A DNA stretch of 64,000 nt, from the NCBI RefSeq assembly GCF_004210215.2, contig NZ_CP067394.1, forward strand, positions 2,666,001 to 2,730,000. Direction: 5' to 3'. Below are positions 25,637 to 35,974 of the stretch, piece after piece. Source of the stretch: Cryobacterium sp. SO1 (lineage in GTDB: Bacteria; Actinomycetota; Actinomycetes; Actinomycetales; Microbacteriaceae). Numbering within the stretch: the first letter of the stretch is position 1; every line of letters starts with the position of its first letter. The translations under genes and the position numbers were made by a program. A model generated the notes under the pieces. It worked only from the letters and a program-made list of their open reading frames with translations. It did no database searches and had not been told where the DNA came from.

Positions 25637-26938
25637 ATGGCAGATCGCGAGTACGGCTTCACGACCAGGGCAATCCACGCCGGGAACATCCCCGACGCGG
25701 TGACGGGGGCACGGGCCCTGCCCATCTACCAGACCAGCGCCTTCGTCTTCGATGACACCGCGGATGCCGCCGCCCGCTTCGCCCTGCAGAAGTACGGCAA
25801 CGTCTACTCGCGGTTGTCCAACCCCACCGTGGCCGCGTTCGAGGAACGCATCGCCAGCCTGGAGGGCGGCCTCGGTGCCGTCGCCACCGCCTCGGGCCTG
25901 GCCGCCCAGTACATCACCTTCGCCAGCCTGGCCGGGGCGGGCGATCACATCGTCTCCAGCGCCAACCTCTACGGCGGCTCGATCACCCAGCTCGACGTGA
26001 CCCTGCGCCGGTTCGGCGTGGAGACCACCTTCGTGCAGTCCGCCGACCCGGCCGACTACGCAGCCGCGATCACCGACAAGACCAAGCTGATCTTCGCCGA
26101 GACCGTCGCGAACCCCTCCGGCGAGGTCGCCGACATCGAGGGCCTCGCGGCCGTGGCGCACGCCGCCGGCATCCCGCTGATCATCGACTCCACCATCGCC
26201 ACCCCGTACCTGTGCCGGCCGATCGAATGGGGCGCCGACATCGTCATCCACTCGGCCACCAAGTTCCTCGGCGGCCACGGCACCACCCTCGGCGGCGTGG
26301 TCGTGGAGAGCGGCCGGTTCAACTGGGACAGCGACAAGTTCCCGCTGTTCACCGAGGCCGTACCCAGCTACGGCGGCCTGGAGTGGTCGGGCAATTTCGG
26401 CGAGTACGCCTTCCTCACCCGCCTCCGCGCCGAACAGCTGCGCGACATCGGTCCGGTGCTCGCCCCGCACTCCGCGTTCCTGCTCGCCCAGGGAGTCGAG
26501 ACGCTGCCGTACCGGTTGCAGGCGCACGTGAACAACGCCCGCATCGTGGCCGAGTGGCTCGACGCCGACCCGCGCGTCGACTTCGTCAACTGGGCCGGTC
26601 TGCCCAGCCACCCGCACTACGAGCGCGGCCTCAAGTACCTGCCCAAGGGTCCGGGTTCGGTGTTCAGCTTCGGCGTCACGGGCGGCCGTGACGCCGGTCG
26701 CACCTTCATCGAATCGGTCGACCTGGCCAGCCACCTCGCCAACATCGGCGACGCCAAGACCCTGGTGATCCACCCGGCCTCCACCACGCACGCCCAACTC
26801 AGCGAGCAACAACTCGTCCACGCCGGCGTGCTGGCCGGGCTGGTGCGCATCAGCGTGGGCATCGAGGATGTCGACGACATCATCTACGATCTCGACCAGG
26901 CGCTGGCGCAGGCCGCCGGCACGTCAGGAGCGTCATGA
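25637..26938 (+). CDS. O-acetylhomoserine sulfhydrylase (MetY type)
   Basis: PLP enzyme of the Cys/Met metabolism family that makes homocysteine from O-acetyl-L-homoserine and sulfide. 433 residues; the long form (over 420) with FTTRAIHAGNIPD at the start is typical of MetY rather than MetB/MetZ. The phosphate-binding ASGLAAQYITF and the Schiff-base lysine in HSATKFLGGHGTT (about residue 210) are visible. The TGA overlaps the next ATG by four bases, so the gene pairs with a CoA-binding protein, a recurrent actinobacterial pairing. It fits with the metQNI importer in the same window for methionine supply. Confidence 0.92.
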   Translation: MADREYGFTTRAIHAGNIPDAVTGARALPIYQTSAFVFDDTADAAARFALQKYGNVYSRLSNPTVAAFEERIASLEGGLGAVATASGLAAQYITFASLAGAGDHIVSSANLYGGSITQLDVTLRRFGVETTFVQSADPADYAAAITDKTKLIFAETVANPSGEVADIEGLAAVAHAAGIPLIIDSTIATPYLCRPIEWGADIVIHSATKFLGGHGTTLGGVVVESGRFNWDSDKFPLFTEAVPSYGGLEWSGNFGEYAFLTRLRAEQLRDIGPVLAPHSAFLLAQGVETLPYRLQAHVNNARIVAEWLDADPRVDFVNWAGLPSHPHYERGLKYLPKGPGSVFSFGVTGGRDAGRTFIESVDLASHLANIGDAKTLVIHPASTTHAQLSEQQLVHAGVLAGLVRISVGIEDVDDIIYDLDQALAQAAGTSGAS

Positions 26939-27516
26939 GCACCGACACCGGGAACAGCACCGAAACAGTTCAGCTCACCAACGGCCTGAGCTGCAGCGTT
27001 CCCACCAACTCCCCGCTGGCCAAGCTGCTGCGCACCCAGCGCACCTGGGAGGGACCGGACGCCAAGGCACGCCTGGGCATCCTGCGGCGCGCAAAGTCCA
27101 TCGCCATCGTCGGCGCCTCCCCCAACCCGGCCAGGTCCAGCTTCTTCGTCGGCACCTACCTGCAGCAGTCGAGCGACTACACGGTCTACTTCGTCAACCC
27201 GCGCGCCGACAGAATCCTCGGCGAGAAGGCCTACCCCGACCTGGCGTCGCTGCCGGAGGTGCCCGACATCGTCGATGTGTTCCGCAAGGCCTCCGACATT
27301 CCCTCCGTGATCGACGACGCCCTCGCGGTGGGTGCCAAGACCGTGTGGGTGCAACTGGGCATCTGGAACCAGGAGGCGGCGGAGTACGGCGAGTCGAAGG
27401 GGCTGACCGTCGTGATGGACCGCTGCATCAAGATCGAGCACGCCAGGTTCCACGGCGGGCTGCACCTGCTCGGCTTCGACACCGGGCAGATCACGGCCCG
27501 CAAGAGAATCCGGTAG
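26935..27516 (+). CDS. CoA-binding (Rossmann) domain protein
   Basis: 193 residues. The CoA_binding_2 domain starts near residue 55 with SIAIVGASPNPARSSFFVG, then VYFVNPR and VPDIVDVFRKASDIP. The closing motif VVMDRCIKIEH is the usual YccU-type end, with the conserved cysteine. ATG overlaps the metY stop (ATGA). Proteins of this type bind CoA or related nucleotides in vitro; a physiological role is not established. In this position it is often annotated together with O-acetylhomoserine sulfhydrylase. Confidence 0.88.
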   Translation: MSTDTGNSTETVQLTNGLSCSVPTNSPLAKLLRTQRTWEGPDAKARLGILRRAKSIAIVGASPNPARSSFFVGTYLQQSSDYTVYFVNPRADRILGEKAYPDLASLPEVPDIVDVFRKASDIPSVIDDALAVGAKTVWVQLGIWNQEAAEYGESKGLTVVMDRCIKIEHARFHGGLHLLGFDTGQITARKRIR

Positions 27517-27543
27517 CTCCGTGGGCGGCGCGGCCCGCGTACG

Positions 27544-28932
<1,389 letters not shown>

Positions 28933-29106
28933 CCCTCCCCCGCAGTGGGCACACCGGCGGGGTGCCCCCGGCCAAATCCCTGACCTAAGCTAGGTTCCCG
29001 GGGGTACACCATCGACAATCTCAGCCAGAACCGGCCGGCACGGCCGCTCACCGCACTGCGTCACTCTGCACTCTTTCGCACCGGCCGCGCCATCGCACTG
29101 GCCGCC

Positions 29107-29539
29107 GTGCTCTCCGGTGGTCTGGTCCTGGCCGGCTGCGCCGCGGCGCCGGCTCCGGTGGTGACCCAGACGATCGTGATCACCCCGACCCCCCCCCACC
29201 CCCACAGCGACGCCCACCCCGACCCCGACGCAGGAACCGGTGGCCGAGGCGCCCGCGCCGGAGCCCGTTCCGAACCCCGACCTGCCGGCCGAGCCCATCC
29301 CGGAGGGCCCCGCGCAGGACAGGGGCGCGGGACCGGGCGCCCAAGCCGCCCCGGAGTACGACGGCGCGGGCAACCCGGTCAGCTACACCGTGATCGAGGG
29401 CGACTCGTTCTTCGACATCGCCCAGCGCTTCGACCTGCCGATGCAGCAGCTCCTGCGGATGAACCCCAAGGTGTCCGGGCTCGGCGAGAACATCTACCTG
29501 CGTCAGGTCATCAACCTCGACTGGACGACGACGGGCTGA
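29107..29539 (+). pseudogene. LysM-domain lipoprotein gene, frameshifted at a 9-C run
   Basis: Two frames make one sensible protein. The first frame encodes a lipoprotein signal (VLSGGLVLAGC, GTG 29107, with AIALAA just upstream) and VVTQTIVITPTP. The second, from about 29200, continues TPTPTQEPVAEAPAPEPVP and a C-terminal LysM domain (SYTVIEGDSFFDIAQRFDLPMQQLLRMNP region, about 45 residues). They join if the run of nine C at about 29189-29197 is read as eight. No ATG, GTG or TTG exists in the first frame between the stop at 28981 and GTG 29107, although ATC 29011 sits where an ATG would be expected. It is a wall-binding lipoprotein by design. Sequencing error, mutation or slippage switching are all possible. 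Confidence 0.7.
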
Positions 29540-29546
29540 TCCCGGC

Positions 29547-30728
29547 TCACCGCACCGAGGCGTGAATCCGTTCGATCAGTTCGATGGTGTGCGCCGAGTC
29601 GACGGCGTTCACCGGCAGCGGAGCACCACGTAGCAGGGCGTCGGCCAGGCCCTGGTAGAAGCCTGCATAGTGTCCGCGCTGGGTCGGCACGACCTGGCTG
29701 GCCCCGTCGGCGCCGAGACGGCCCCAGGTGGCTTCCGGCTCGAGGCCGAAGTCGGCGTCGCTGGGCAGGTTGCCGGCCTGGATGGCTGCCTCCTGACCGT
29801 CGACTCCCCACTTGGTGTAGCCCGCAGCCGAGCCGAGCACCCGGAACCGCGGGCCCGCCTGGGCGGCGAAGGAGCTCACCCACAGGTGCGAGCGCACCCC
29901 CGACCCGTGGTGCAGCGACACGAAGGAGTCGTCGTCGGCGGCGCCGCCGAGCCGGCGGGTGGACAGCTCCGCGGTGAAGTCGTCGACCGGGCCGAACAGA
30001 AGCACGGCCTGGTCGATCAGGTGGGCGCCGAGGTCATAGAGCACACCGCCGCCCGCGGCCGGGGTCGCGCCGGCCTTCCAACTGCGCGGGGTCCCCGGCT
30101 TGAAGAACTCGAATCTGGACTCGAACCTGTAGACATCGCCGAGGGCGCCGTCGGCCAAAAGGGCCTGCAGAGTGAGGAAATCGCCGTCCCAGCGCCGGTT
30201 CTGGAATACCGTCAGCGGCAGCCCCAGGCTCTCGGCCCGGTTCAGCAACGCCCAGCCGTGCTCGGAGTCCACCGCGAACGGCTTGTCGATGACGACGGCC
30301 AGGCCCACGTTCAGGGCCGCGTTGGCCAGGGCCACGTGGGTGTCCGGCGGGGTGCCGATGACCACCACGTCGAGGTCGGCCGCCTGCGCGAACAGGGCCT
30401 CGGCCGTGGGCACGATCCGCACGCCAGGGTAGCTGTCGGTGGCTCGTGCGCCGCGCTCGGGGTCGCCGGTCACGATGGCTTCGAGCGAGAAGTCGGGGTT
30501 GGCCGCCAGGAACGGCGCGTGGAAGACCCGGCCGGAGAGCCCGTAGCCGATCACGGCCGCGCGAATCGGCCCGGTCAGCCTGGCTGCCGTGCCGCCGGTG
30601 GCGGTCGGGGCAGGTCGTGCATCCGCCCGGGTGCCGTGCTGCGGGCCCTGTCCGGGGCGCGGGCCCGGCTTGGGCGCCGGCTTCGGCGTGTTGATCGGGG
30701 ATTCCGGCTGAATTTCTGAAGTGGCCAT
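29547..30728 (-). CDS. Gfo/Idh/MocA-family oxidoreductase
   Basis: NAD(P)-dependent sugar or polyol dehydrogenase-like protein. 393 residues. A proline-rich, low-complexity N-terminal tail of about 50 residues precedes the Rossmann domain (AAVIGYGLSGRVFHAPFL, about 56-73). The EKP-like motif is IDKPFAVD, with the conserved lysine, and FQNRRWDGDFLT and GGGVLYDLGAHLIDQAV follow, the latter carrying the usual catalytic histidine. The tail is unusual and might be a start artefact, but no later ATG fits before AAVIGYG. Substrate unknown. It is convergent with the LysM lipoprotein gene. Confidence 0.87.
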   Translation of the reverse strand: MATSEIQPESPINTPKPAPKPGPRPGQGPQHGTRADARPAPTATGGTAARLTGPIRAAVIGYGLSGRVFHAPFLAANPDFSLEAIVTGDPERGARATDSYPGVRIVPTAEALFAQAADLDVVVIGTPPDTHVALANAALNVGLAVVIDKPFAVDSEHGWALLNRAESLGLPLTVFQNRRWDGDFLTLQALLADGALGDVYRFESRFEFFKPGTPRSWKAGATPAAGGGVLYDLGAHLIDQAVLLFGPVDDFTAELSTRRLGGAADDDSFVSLHHGSGVRSHLWVSSFAAQAGPRFRVLGSAAGYTKWGVDGQEAAIQAGNLPSDADFGLEPEATWGRLGADGASQVVPTQRGHYAGFYQGLADALLRGAPLPVNAVDSAHTIELIERIHASVR

Positions 30729-30769
30729 GGCCCGAGGTTACGCCGGTTGACGGCACCATCCGCCCATAA

Positions 30770-30831
30770 CTGGTCCCCGTCCGGACAATTGGGTCCGGCA
30801 CACCGGCCACAAATGTCCGCTTTGGGACCAG
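30770..30831. repeat. Dispersed palindromic element, family 1, copy D
   Basis: The 18-nt arms CTGGTCCCCGTCCGGACA (30770-30787) and TGTCCGCTTTGGGACCAG (30814-30831) pair with a few mismatches around the same 26-nt centre holding CCGG-CACA-CCGG. It lies between the start of the Gfo/Idh/MocA gene and the end of the Lrp gene, 26 kb from copies A-C. Confidence 0.75.
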
Positions 30832-30854
30832 TTCGGGGGCGGGAGCGGGTCGGG

Positions 30855-31337
30855 CTACAGCGGCGGCGTCACGTGGTCGAAGATGACGCTGGTGCGGGTG
30901 GCCGCCACGACAGGGTCGGCCGAGAGATTGTCGACCACGAAGCGACGCAGCCCCGCGGTGTCCTGCACGGCCACATGCAGCAGAAAATCTTCGTTGCCGC
31001 CCACGAAGAAGAACTGCACCACCTCGGGCAGGTCGCGGATGCGGGTGGCGAACGGCGTGATCTGCGACCGGGCGCCGGAGTGGATGTTGATGCTGATCAA
31101 GGCCTGCACGCTCAGGCCCAGCGCGGCCGGGTCGACATCCACGGTGAACCGGCGGATCACACCACGGGTCACCAGCGACCGCACCCGCTCGAGGCAGGTG
31201 GACGCGGCGATGCCCACCGAGGCGGCCAGGGCGGCGTTCGACAGCCGCGAATTGGAGCGCAGCAACCCGAGCAGGCCGTGATCCACGGCGTCGAGGGCAT
31301 CCGCGCGAACGGCCAGTCGCTTCTTGGGTGCGTCCAT
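30855..31337 (-). CDS. Lrp/AsnC-family transcriptional regulator
   Basis: 160 residues. The N-terminal helix-turn-helix (about 17-65) reads LLRSNSRLSNAALAASVGIAASTCLERVRSL. The C-terminal RAM/ACT-like effector domain (about 70-150) ends in VIFDHVTPP, a family hallmark. The ATG at 31337 is the only good start. It lies 30 bp downstream of the Ski2-like helicase gene on the same strand. Effector unknown; amino acids are usual for the family. Confidence 0.92.
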   Translation of the reverse strand: MDAPKKRLAVRADALDAVDHGLLGLLRSNSRLSNAALAASVGIAASTCLERVRSLVTRGVIRRFTVDVDPAALGLSVQALISINIHSGARSQITPFATRIRDLPEVVQFFFVGGNEDFLLHVAVQDTAGLRRFVVDNLSADPVVAATRTSVIFDHVTPPL

Positions 31338-31367
31338 CCGAGGTCCTTGTCTGCCGAAGTCGGGAAG

Positions 31368-33866
31368 CTAGAGCCGGTTGATTCCGGTCACGGTCAGGGC
31401 CGGGATGCCCAGCTCGTCGGACTCGGCGAGGTCGATCTGGGCGCTGATGCCCCAGTCGTGATCGCCGGCCGGGTCGTCGAAGATCTGCCGGGCGGTCCAC
31501 ACCGCGGCACCCTCGTCGAGGATGAGCAGCCCGGCGCCGCGGGCGTTCGCCCCGGCCAGCAACTCGTCGTGCTCGGCGTAGTAGCCGTCCATGGCGTCGG
31601 CCCAGGCCTCCGCGCCGAAGCCGCTGTCGCGGTCGAGGTCGCCCAGGGCGTCGTAGTTCTCCAGCGCGGCCAGTTGCACCCGGCGGAACAGTTCGTTGCG
31701 CACCAGGATCCGGAACGCCCGGGTGTTGGTGGTGAGCCGGTGCGGCGCGGGCGGCACCACGGCGTGTGCGGTGGCCTCGTGCGCGGCCAGATCGGGGTGG
31801 ATCAGCTCCTCCCACTCGTCGAGCAGGCTGGAGTCCACCTGCCGCACCAGTTCGCCGAGCCACTCGATCAGGTCGAGCAGGTCCTCGGTCTTGGCTTCGT
31901 CCGGGATGGTCTGCCGGGCGGCCCGGTAGGCATCCGAGAGGTAGCGCAGCACCACGCCCTCGCTGCGGGCGAGCTTGTAGTAGGCCACGAACTCGCCGAA
32001 CGACATGGCCCGTTCGTACATGTCGCGCACCACGGTCTTGGGCCGCAGCGGGAAGTCGGCGATCCAGGGCTGGGACTGCTTGTAGGTCTCGAACGCGTAG
32101 CTGAGCAGCTCGTCCAGGGGCTTGGGCCAGGTGATCTCCTCGAGCAGCTCCATGCGCTGGTCGTACTCGATGCCCTCGCTCTTCATGGCGTTCACCGCCT
32201 CGCCGCGGGCGGCGAACTGCTGGCCCATCAGCACCGGGCGCGGGTCGTCGAGGGTGGACTCGAGCACCGAGATCATGTCCAGCGCGTAGGTGGGTGCCTC
32301 ACTGGAGAGCAGGTCGAACGCGGCCAGCGCGAACGGCGACAGCGGCTGGTTGAGCGCGAAGTTCGCCTGCAGGTCAACGGTGAGACGGATGCTGCCGTCC
32401 GCACCCTGCTCCACGATCCCAGCCGCGCGCAGGGTCTTGTAGATGCCCAGGGCGCGGCGGGCGTGGGCGAGCTGACGCTTCCACGGCTCGTGATTGTCGA
32501 ACACCAACGAGTACACGTTCGCGTAGGCGTCGCCGCCGCGGGCGATCACGTTGATCAGCATCGCGCTGGTCATCTGCATGCTCGAGGTGAGGGTCTCCGG
32601 TTCGGCGTCGACGAGCCGGCGGAACGACGGCTCCCCCCAGGAGACGAAGCCCTCCGGAGCGCGCTTGCGCACGATCTTGCGCCGCTTCTTGGGGTCGTCG
32701 CCGGCCTTCTCGATGGCCTTGAGGTTCTCGGTCTCGTGGTCGGGCGCCTGCACCATCACGGTTCCGGCGGTGTCGAAGCCGGCCCGGCCCGCCCGGCCGG
32801 CGATCTGGTGGAACTCGCGGGCGTTGAGCTGGCGCATCTTGACGCCGTCGTACTTGGTCAGGGCCGTGAACAGCACGCTGCGGATGGGCACGTTGATGCC
32901 CACGCCCAGGGTGTCGGTGCCGCAGATCACCCGGAGCAGGCCGCGCTGGGCGAGCTGCTCCACGAGTCGGCGGTACTTGGGCAGCATGCCGGCGTGGTGC
33001 ACGCCGATGCCCATCCGGATCAGCCTGGAGAGGGTCTTGCCGAAGCTGGTGGTGAACCTGAATTCGCCGATCAGCTCGGCGATGGCCTCCTTCTGCTCCT
33101 TGGTCACGACCTTCACGCTGGAGAGCGCCTGGGCGCGCTCGAGGGCGGCGGCCTGGGCGAAGTGCACGATGTACACGGGAGCCTGCCCGGTCTTGAGCAG
33201 GTCCTCCACGGTCTCGTGCACCGGGGTGGTCTCGTAGAAGTAGTGCAGCGGCACCGGGCGCTCGACACCGGTGACCACGGCGGTGTCGCGGTCGGTGCGG
33301 CGGGACAGGTCCGCGGCGATGTCGGTGACGTCACCGAGGGTGGCCGACATCAGGATGAACTGCACCCGCGGCAACAGCAGCAGCGGCACCTGCCAGGCCC
33401 AGCCGCGGTCCGGGTCGGAGTAGAAGTGGAACTCGTCCATCACGACCTGATCGACCGGGGTGTCCTCGCCGTTGCGAAGCGCCAGGTTGGCGAGGATCTC
33501 GGCGGTGCAGCAGATGATCGGGGCGTCGGAGTTGACCGACGAGTCACCGGTCATCATGCCCACGTTCTCGGCGCCGAAGATCTCCACCAGCGCGAAGAAC
33601 TTCTCGCTCACCAGCGCCTTGATCGGGGCGGTGTAGAAGCTGCGCTTGCCGGCGGAGAGCGCCGCGAAGTGCGCACCGACGGCCACGAGGGACTTGCCGG
33701 TGCCGGTGGGGGTGGAAAGGATCAGGTTGGCACCGGACACGATCTCGATGACCGCCTCCTCTTGCGCCGGATAGAGCCTGAGGCCCGCATCCGCCGCCCA
33801 GAGTTCGAAGGCCTCGAAGAGGACATCGGGATCGGTGACGTGCGGGAGGGCGGTGAGGGTTGCCAT
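31368..33866 (-). CDS. Ski2-like DEAD/DEAH-box RNA helicase (DUF3516)
   Basis: 832 residues. The helicase core has Walker A TPTGTGKS (Lys58), motif Ia APIKALVSEKF, motif II DEFH at 144-147, motif III MSATLG, and motif VI QIAGRAGRAG. The large C-terminal half (from about residue 430) is the DUF3516 region found in actinobacterial Mtr4/Ski2-like helicases. These probably unwind structured RNA in decay or rRNA processing; the bacterial role is inferred. The ATG at 33866 lies 17 bp downstream of the GH81 gene stop, and the next gene is the Lrp regulator. Confidence 0.9.
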   Translation of the reverse strand: MATLTALPHVTDPDVLFEAFELWAADAGLRLYPAQEEAVIEIVSGANLILSTPTGTGKSLVAVGAHFAALSAGKRSFYTAPIKALVSEKFFALVEIFGAENVGMMTGDSSVNSDAPIICCTAEILANLALRNGEDTPVDQVVMDEFHFYSDPDRGWAWQVPLLLLPRVQFILMSATLGDVTDIAADLSRRTDRDTAVVTGVERPVPLHYFYETTPVHETVEDLLKTGQAPVYIVHFAQAAALERAQALSSVKVVTKEQKEAIAELIGEFRFTTSFGKTLSRLIRMGIGVHHAGMLPKYRRLVEQLAQRGLLRVICGTDTLGVGINVPIRSVLFTALTKYDGVKMRQLNAREFHQIAGRAGRAGFDTAGTVMVQAPDHETENLKAIEKAGDDPKKRRKIVRKRAPEGFVSWGEPSFRRLVDAEPETLTSSMQMTSAMLINVIARGGDAYANVYSLVFDNHEPWKRQLAHARRALGIYKTLRAAGIVEQGADGSIRLTVDLQANFALNQPLSPFALAAFDLLSSEAPTYALDMISVLESTLDDPRPVLMGQQFAARGEAVNAMKSEGIEYDQRMELLEEITWPKPLDELLSYAFETYKQSQPWIADFPLRPKTVVRDMYERAMSFGEFVAYYKLARSEGVVLRYLSDAYRAARQTIPDEAKTEDLLDLIEWLGELVRQVDSSLLDEWEELIHPDLAAHEATAHAVVPPAPHRLTTNTRAFRILVRNELFRRVQLAALENYDALGDLDRDSGFGAEAWADAMDGYYAEHDELLAGANARGAGLLILDEGAAVWTARQIFDDPAGDHDWGISAQIDLAESDELGIPALTVTGINRL

Positions 33867-33883
33867 GATCCCCCAATCCTCCC

Positions 33884-35974
33884 CTATCCGGCGGCGTGCT
33901 GCATCAGCCAGGCCAGCAGGTAGGCCCGGCTGTTCCCGTCGTCGATCCGGTCCTCAGGCAGCCCCGTGGCGGCCGCGAGAGCGTCGGATGCGGCCTCCCG
34001 GCCGGCAAGGGCGGAGTACATCAGTAGGTAGTCGCCGAACAAGGCGTCGTAGCTCGCGGTGCCGGAGCTGCCGGAGGGCAGGGCATCGGCCAGGTTGGCC
34101 TGCACCCGAGCCGGGTCGCCGCCGAGGTAGTCGGCGACCGGGCTCATCGGCAGCACCAGGATGCCGAGCATGGCGCTCGGTTCGGCACTGAACCAGGTGG
34201 CGTAGTCCCGTTTGCCGCCCCAGACCAGCGAGGTGATGGTGTGGTCGAACCCCTGGTAGACCGGGTCGGCCAGGTCGAAGTCGGTCCAGTAGGCCCGGGC
34301 CGAGGCGGCCTCGGCTGAGAGCATCCACTCGGCCTGGGTCTGCAGCGTGGACTGGTCACTCACGGCGGCCCACAGGGCCAGCCCGTTCCAGGCGGTCACG
34401 GCCTCCGAACTGGATTCCTGGTTGTTGCCGTCGCCGAACGGCGAGGTGCCGCTGGCCCAGGAATGCCCGGCGTAGGCATCGAAGACCCGTCGGTCGGGGA
34501 ACACGTCGCTGCCGCCGCTCGTGGCCAGATCGGCCGCGAGCAGGTTGAGCACCGGCGCCCAACGTTTCGCGGCGTCGGGGTTCTCCGCCGCCACAACCGC
34601 CGCGGCGTAAAAGAAGTAGCCGTAGTGGAAATGGTGGTCGTTGAACTCCTCCGAGCCGAACGAGGTGGCCAGGCCCACGATGCCCTTCGCGGCGGGATCG
34701 TAGACGAAGCAGCGCTCGGTGCGGGTGACGCAGCCGTCGGGGTCCATCCAGGTGTCGAGTGCGGCGCTGAGGCGGTCGGTGAGGGCGGACACCGCGTCAT
34801 CGGCGCCGACCTGACGGGCCACCGCGAGCAGGTTGGCGGCCCGGTAGAGCGACTTGCCGCCGAAGTAGGTGTCGGCGGCGAAGGTCTGGGTGGCCAGCAC
34901 ATCCGCGCGCACCTGGTCGGCCAGCCGGGCGCGTTGATCAGAGTCGATGGCGGAAAGGTCCACGATTCCGCTCGGGGCGACGGTGGGTACCGACCAGTTC
35001 AGCGACGACCCGTGGCAGACCGTGAGCGCACCGTAGATGCTCGGGTACTCCCCCGCGGCGCAGGATGCGTTCTTCGCCAGGCCCGCCTGCTGGTGCGGGA
35101 GTACGGCGATCAGGGTGTCACCGCCGTCGCTGGTGTCGTAGGTGATGGTGGTGCCGGCGGTGTCGGCATCGGTGGAGTAGTCGACCCGGGTGCCGGTGAC
35201 CGGATGCGCCGCGGCTTCGACGAAAGCGTCGAGGCCCCCACCTGCCGGCAGGGCGAACCAGGTGGCGGACTGGCCCGCTGCCAGGGACAGATCGGTGCCG
35301 GCCGAGAGCGTGCCGCCGCTGACCAGCCCGTAGGTGTCGCCGGCGACCTCCGCGGTCCACGCGCCGCCGCTCTGCCCGGCATCCGCGGCGGAGAAGACGG
35401 TCGGCATCGCCAGGGCCACGTCGGCCGTGGCCGTGAACGTCACGAACGGCGAGCCTTCCGCGATCACGGTCCTGCCGACCAGGGTGCCGCCGACGAACTG
35501 GCCGATGGTGACCGACGCCTCGTCGTAGGCCGTCACCCGCTGCTCGAGGGCGGTATCCCCGGCGCCGACCTGCACCCCGATCTGGCCGGCGAAGCCGCCC
35601 ACGATCACGGTGGGCTCCGCAGACACCACCGGCAGTCCGAAGGCGAATCCGGTGTCGGTGAGCTGGAAGGTCAGCGGCAGCGGGAACACCGGCATCGAGT
35701 CCTCGCCGAAGACCAGGCCGGAGAACCAGCGGTTGGTGGGCGGGATCAGCCCGTCGGCGAGCCGGGCCGGGGGCAGGGATTTCACGGTCTGCTGGGGAAG
35801 AGCGCTCACCAGCGGCGCCACCTCGGCACTGGGGAACACCGCGGCTCCCCTGATCTCGTCGCCCCCGACGGGCGGGGAATCGGCGGTGGTCGTCGTGCAG
35901 GCGGCCAGAAATGTCGCGAGCACGACAATCGTGGCCATCGTGAGCGGGCTCCTCCTCGTCCTCCGCACGTTCAC
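33884..35974 (-). CDS. GH81-type endo-1,3-beta-glucanase lipoprotein
   Basis: Hydrolyses internal beta-1,3-glucan bonds. 696 residues with a lipoprotein signal (VVLATFLAAC, Cys near residue 26). The beta-sandwich domain covers about 80-330, and the (alpha/alpha)6 barrel follows. Family features include SLYRAANLLAVA, EFNDHHFHYGYFFYAAA, FPDRRVFDAYAGHSWASG and GDGNNQESSSEA, where the glutamates near NNQESSSEA are the expected catalytic residues. GTG 35974 overlaps the stop of the HlyD-like gene (GTGA), so it is the last gene of the glucan operon. A secreted glucanase in a synthase operon usually trims or releases the polymer. Confidence 0.88.
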   Translation of the reverse strand: MNVRRTRRSPLTMATIVVLATFLAACTTTTADSPPVGGDEIRGAAVFPSAEVAPLVSALPQQTVKSLPPARLADGLIPPTNRWFSGLVFGEDSMPVFPLPLTFQLTDTGFAFGLPVVSAEPTVIVGGFAGQIGVQVGAGDTALEQRVTAYDEASVTIGQFVGGTLVGRTVIAEGSPFVTFTATADVALAMPTVFSAADAGQSGGAWTAEVAGDTYGLVSGGTLSAGTDLSLAAGQSATWFALPAGGGLDAFVEAAAHPVTGTRVDYSTDADTAGTTITYDTSDGGDTLIAVLPHQQAGLAKNASCAAGEYPSIYGALTVCHGSSLNWSVPTVAPSGIVDLSAIDSDQRARLADQVRADVLATQTFAADTYFGGKSLYRAANLLAVARQVGADDAVSALTDRLSAALDTWMDPDGCVTRTERCFVYDPAAKGIVGLATSFGSEEFNDHHFHYGYFFYAAAVVAAENPDAAKRWAPVLNLLAADLATSGGSDVFPDRRVFDAYAGHSWASGTSPFGDGNNQESSSEAVTAWNGLALWAAVSDQSTLQTQAEWMLSAEAASARAYWTDFDLADPVYQGFDHTITSLVWGGKRDYATWFSAEPSAMLGILVLPMSPVADYLGGDPARVQANLADALPSGSSGTASYDALFGDYLLMYSALAGREAASDALAAATGLPEDRIDDGNSRAYLLAWLMQHAAG

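Noticed and set aside
30747..33923. Open frame of 1058 codons on the + strand
   Set aside because: Antisense shadow of the Lrp and helicase genes, which have clear motifs on the other strand.
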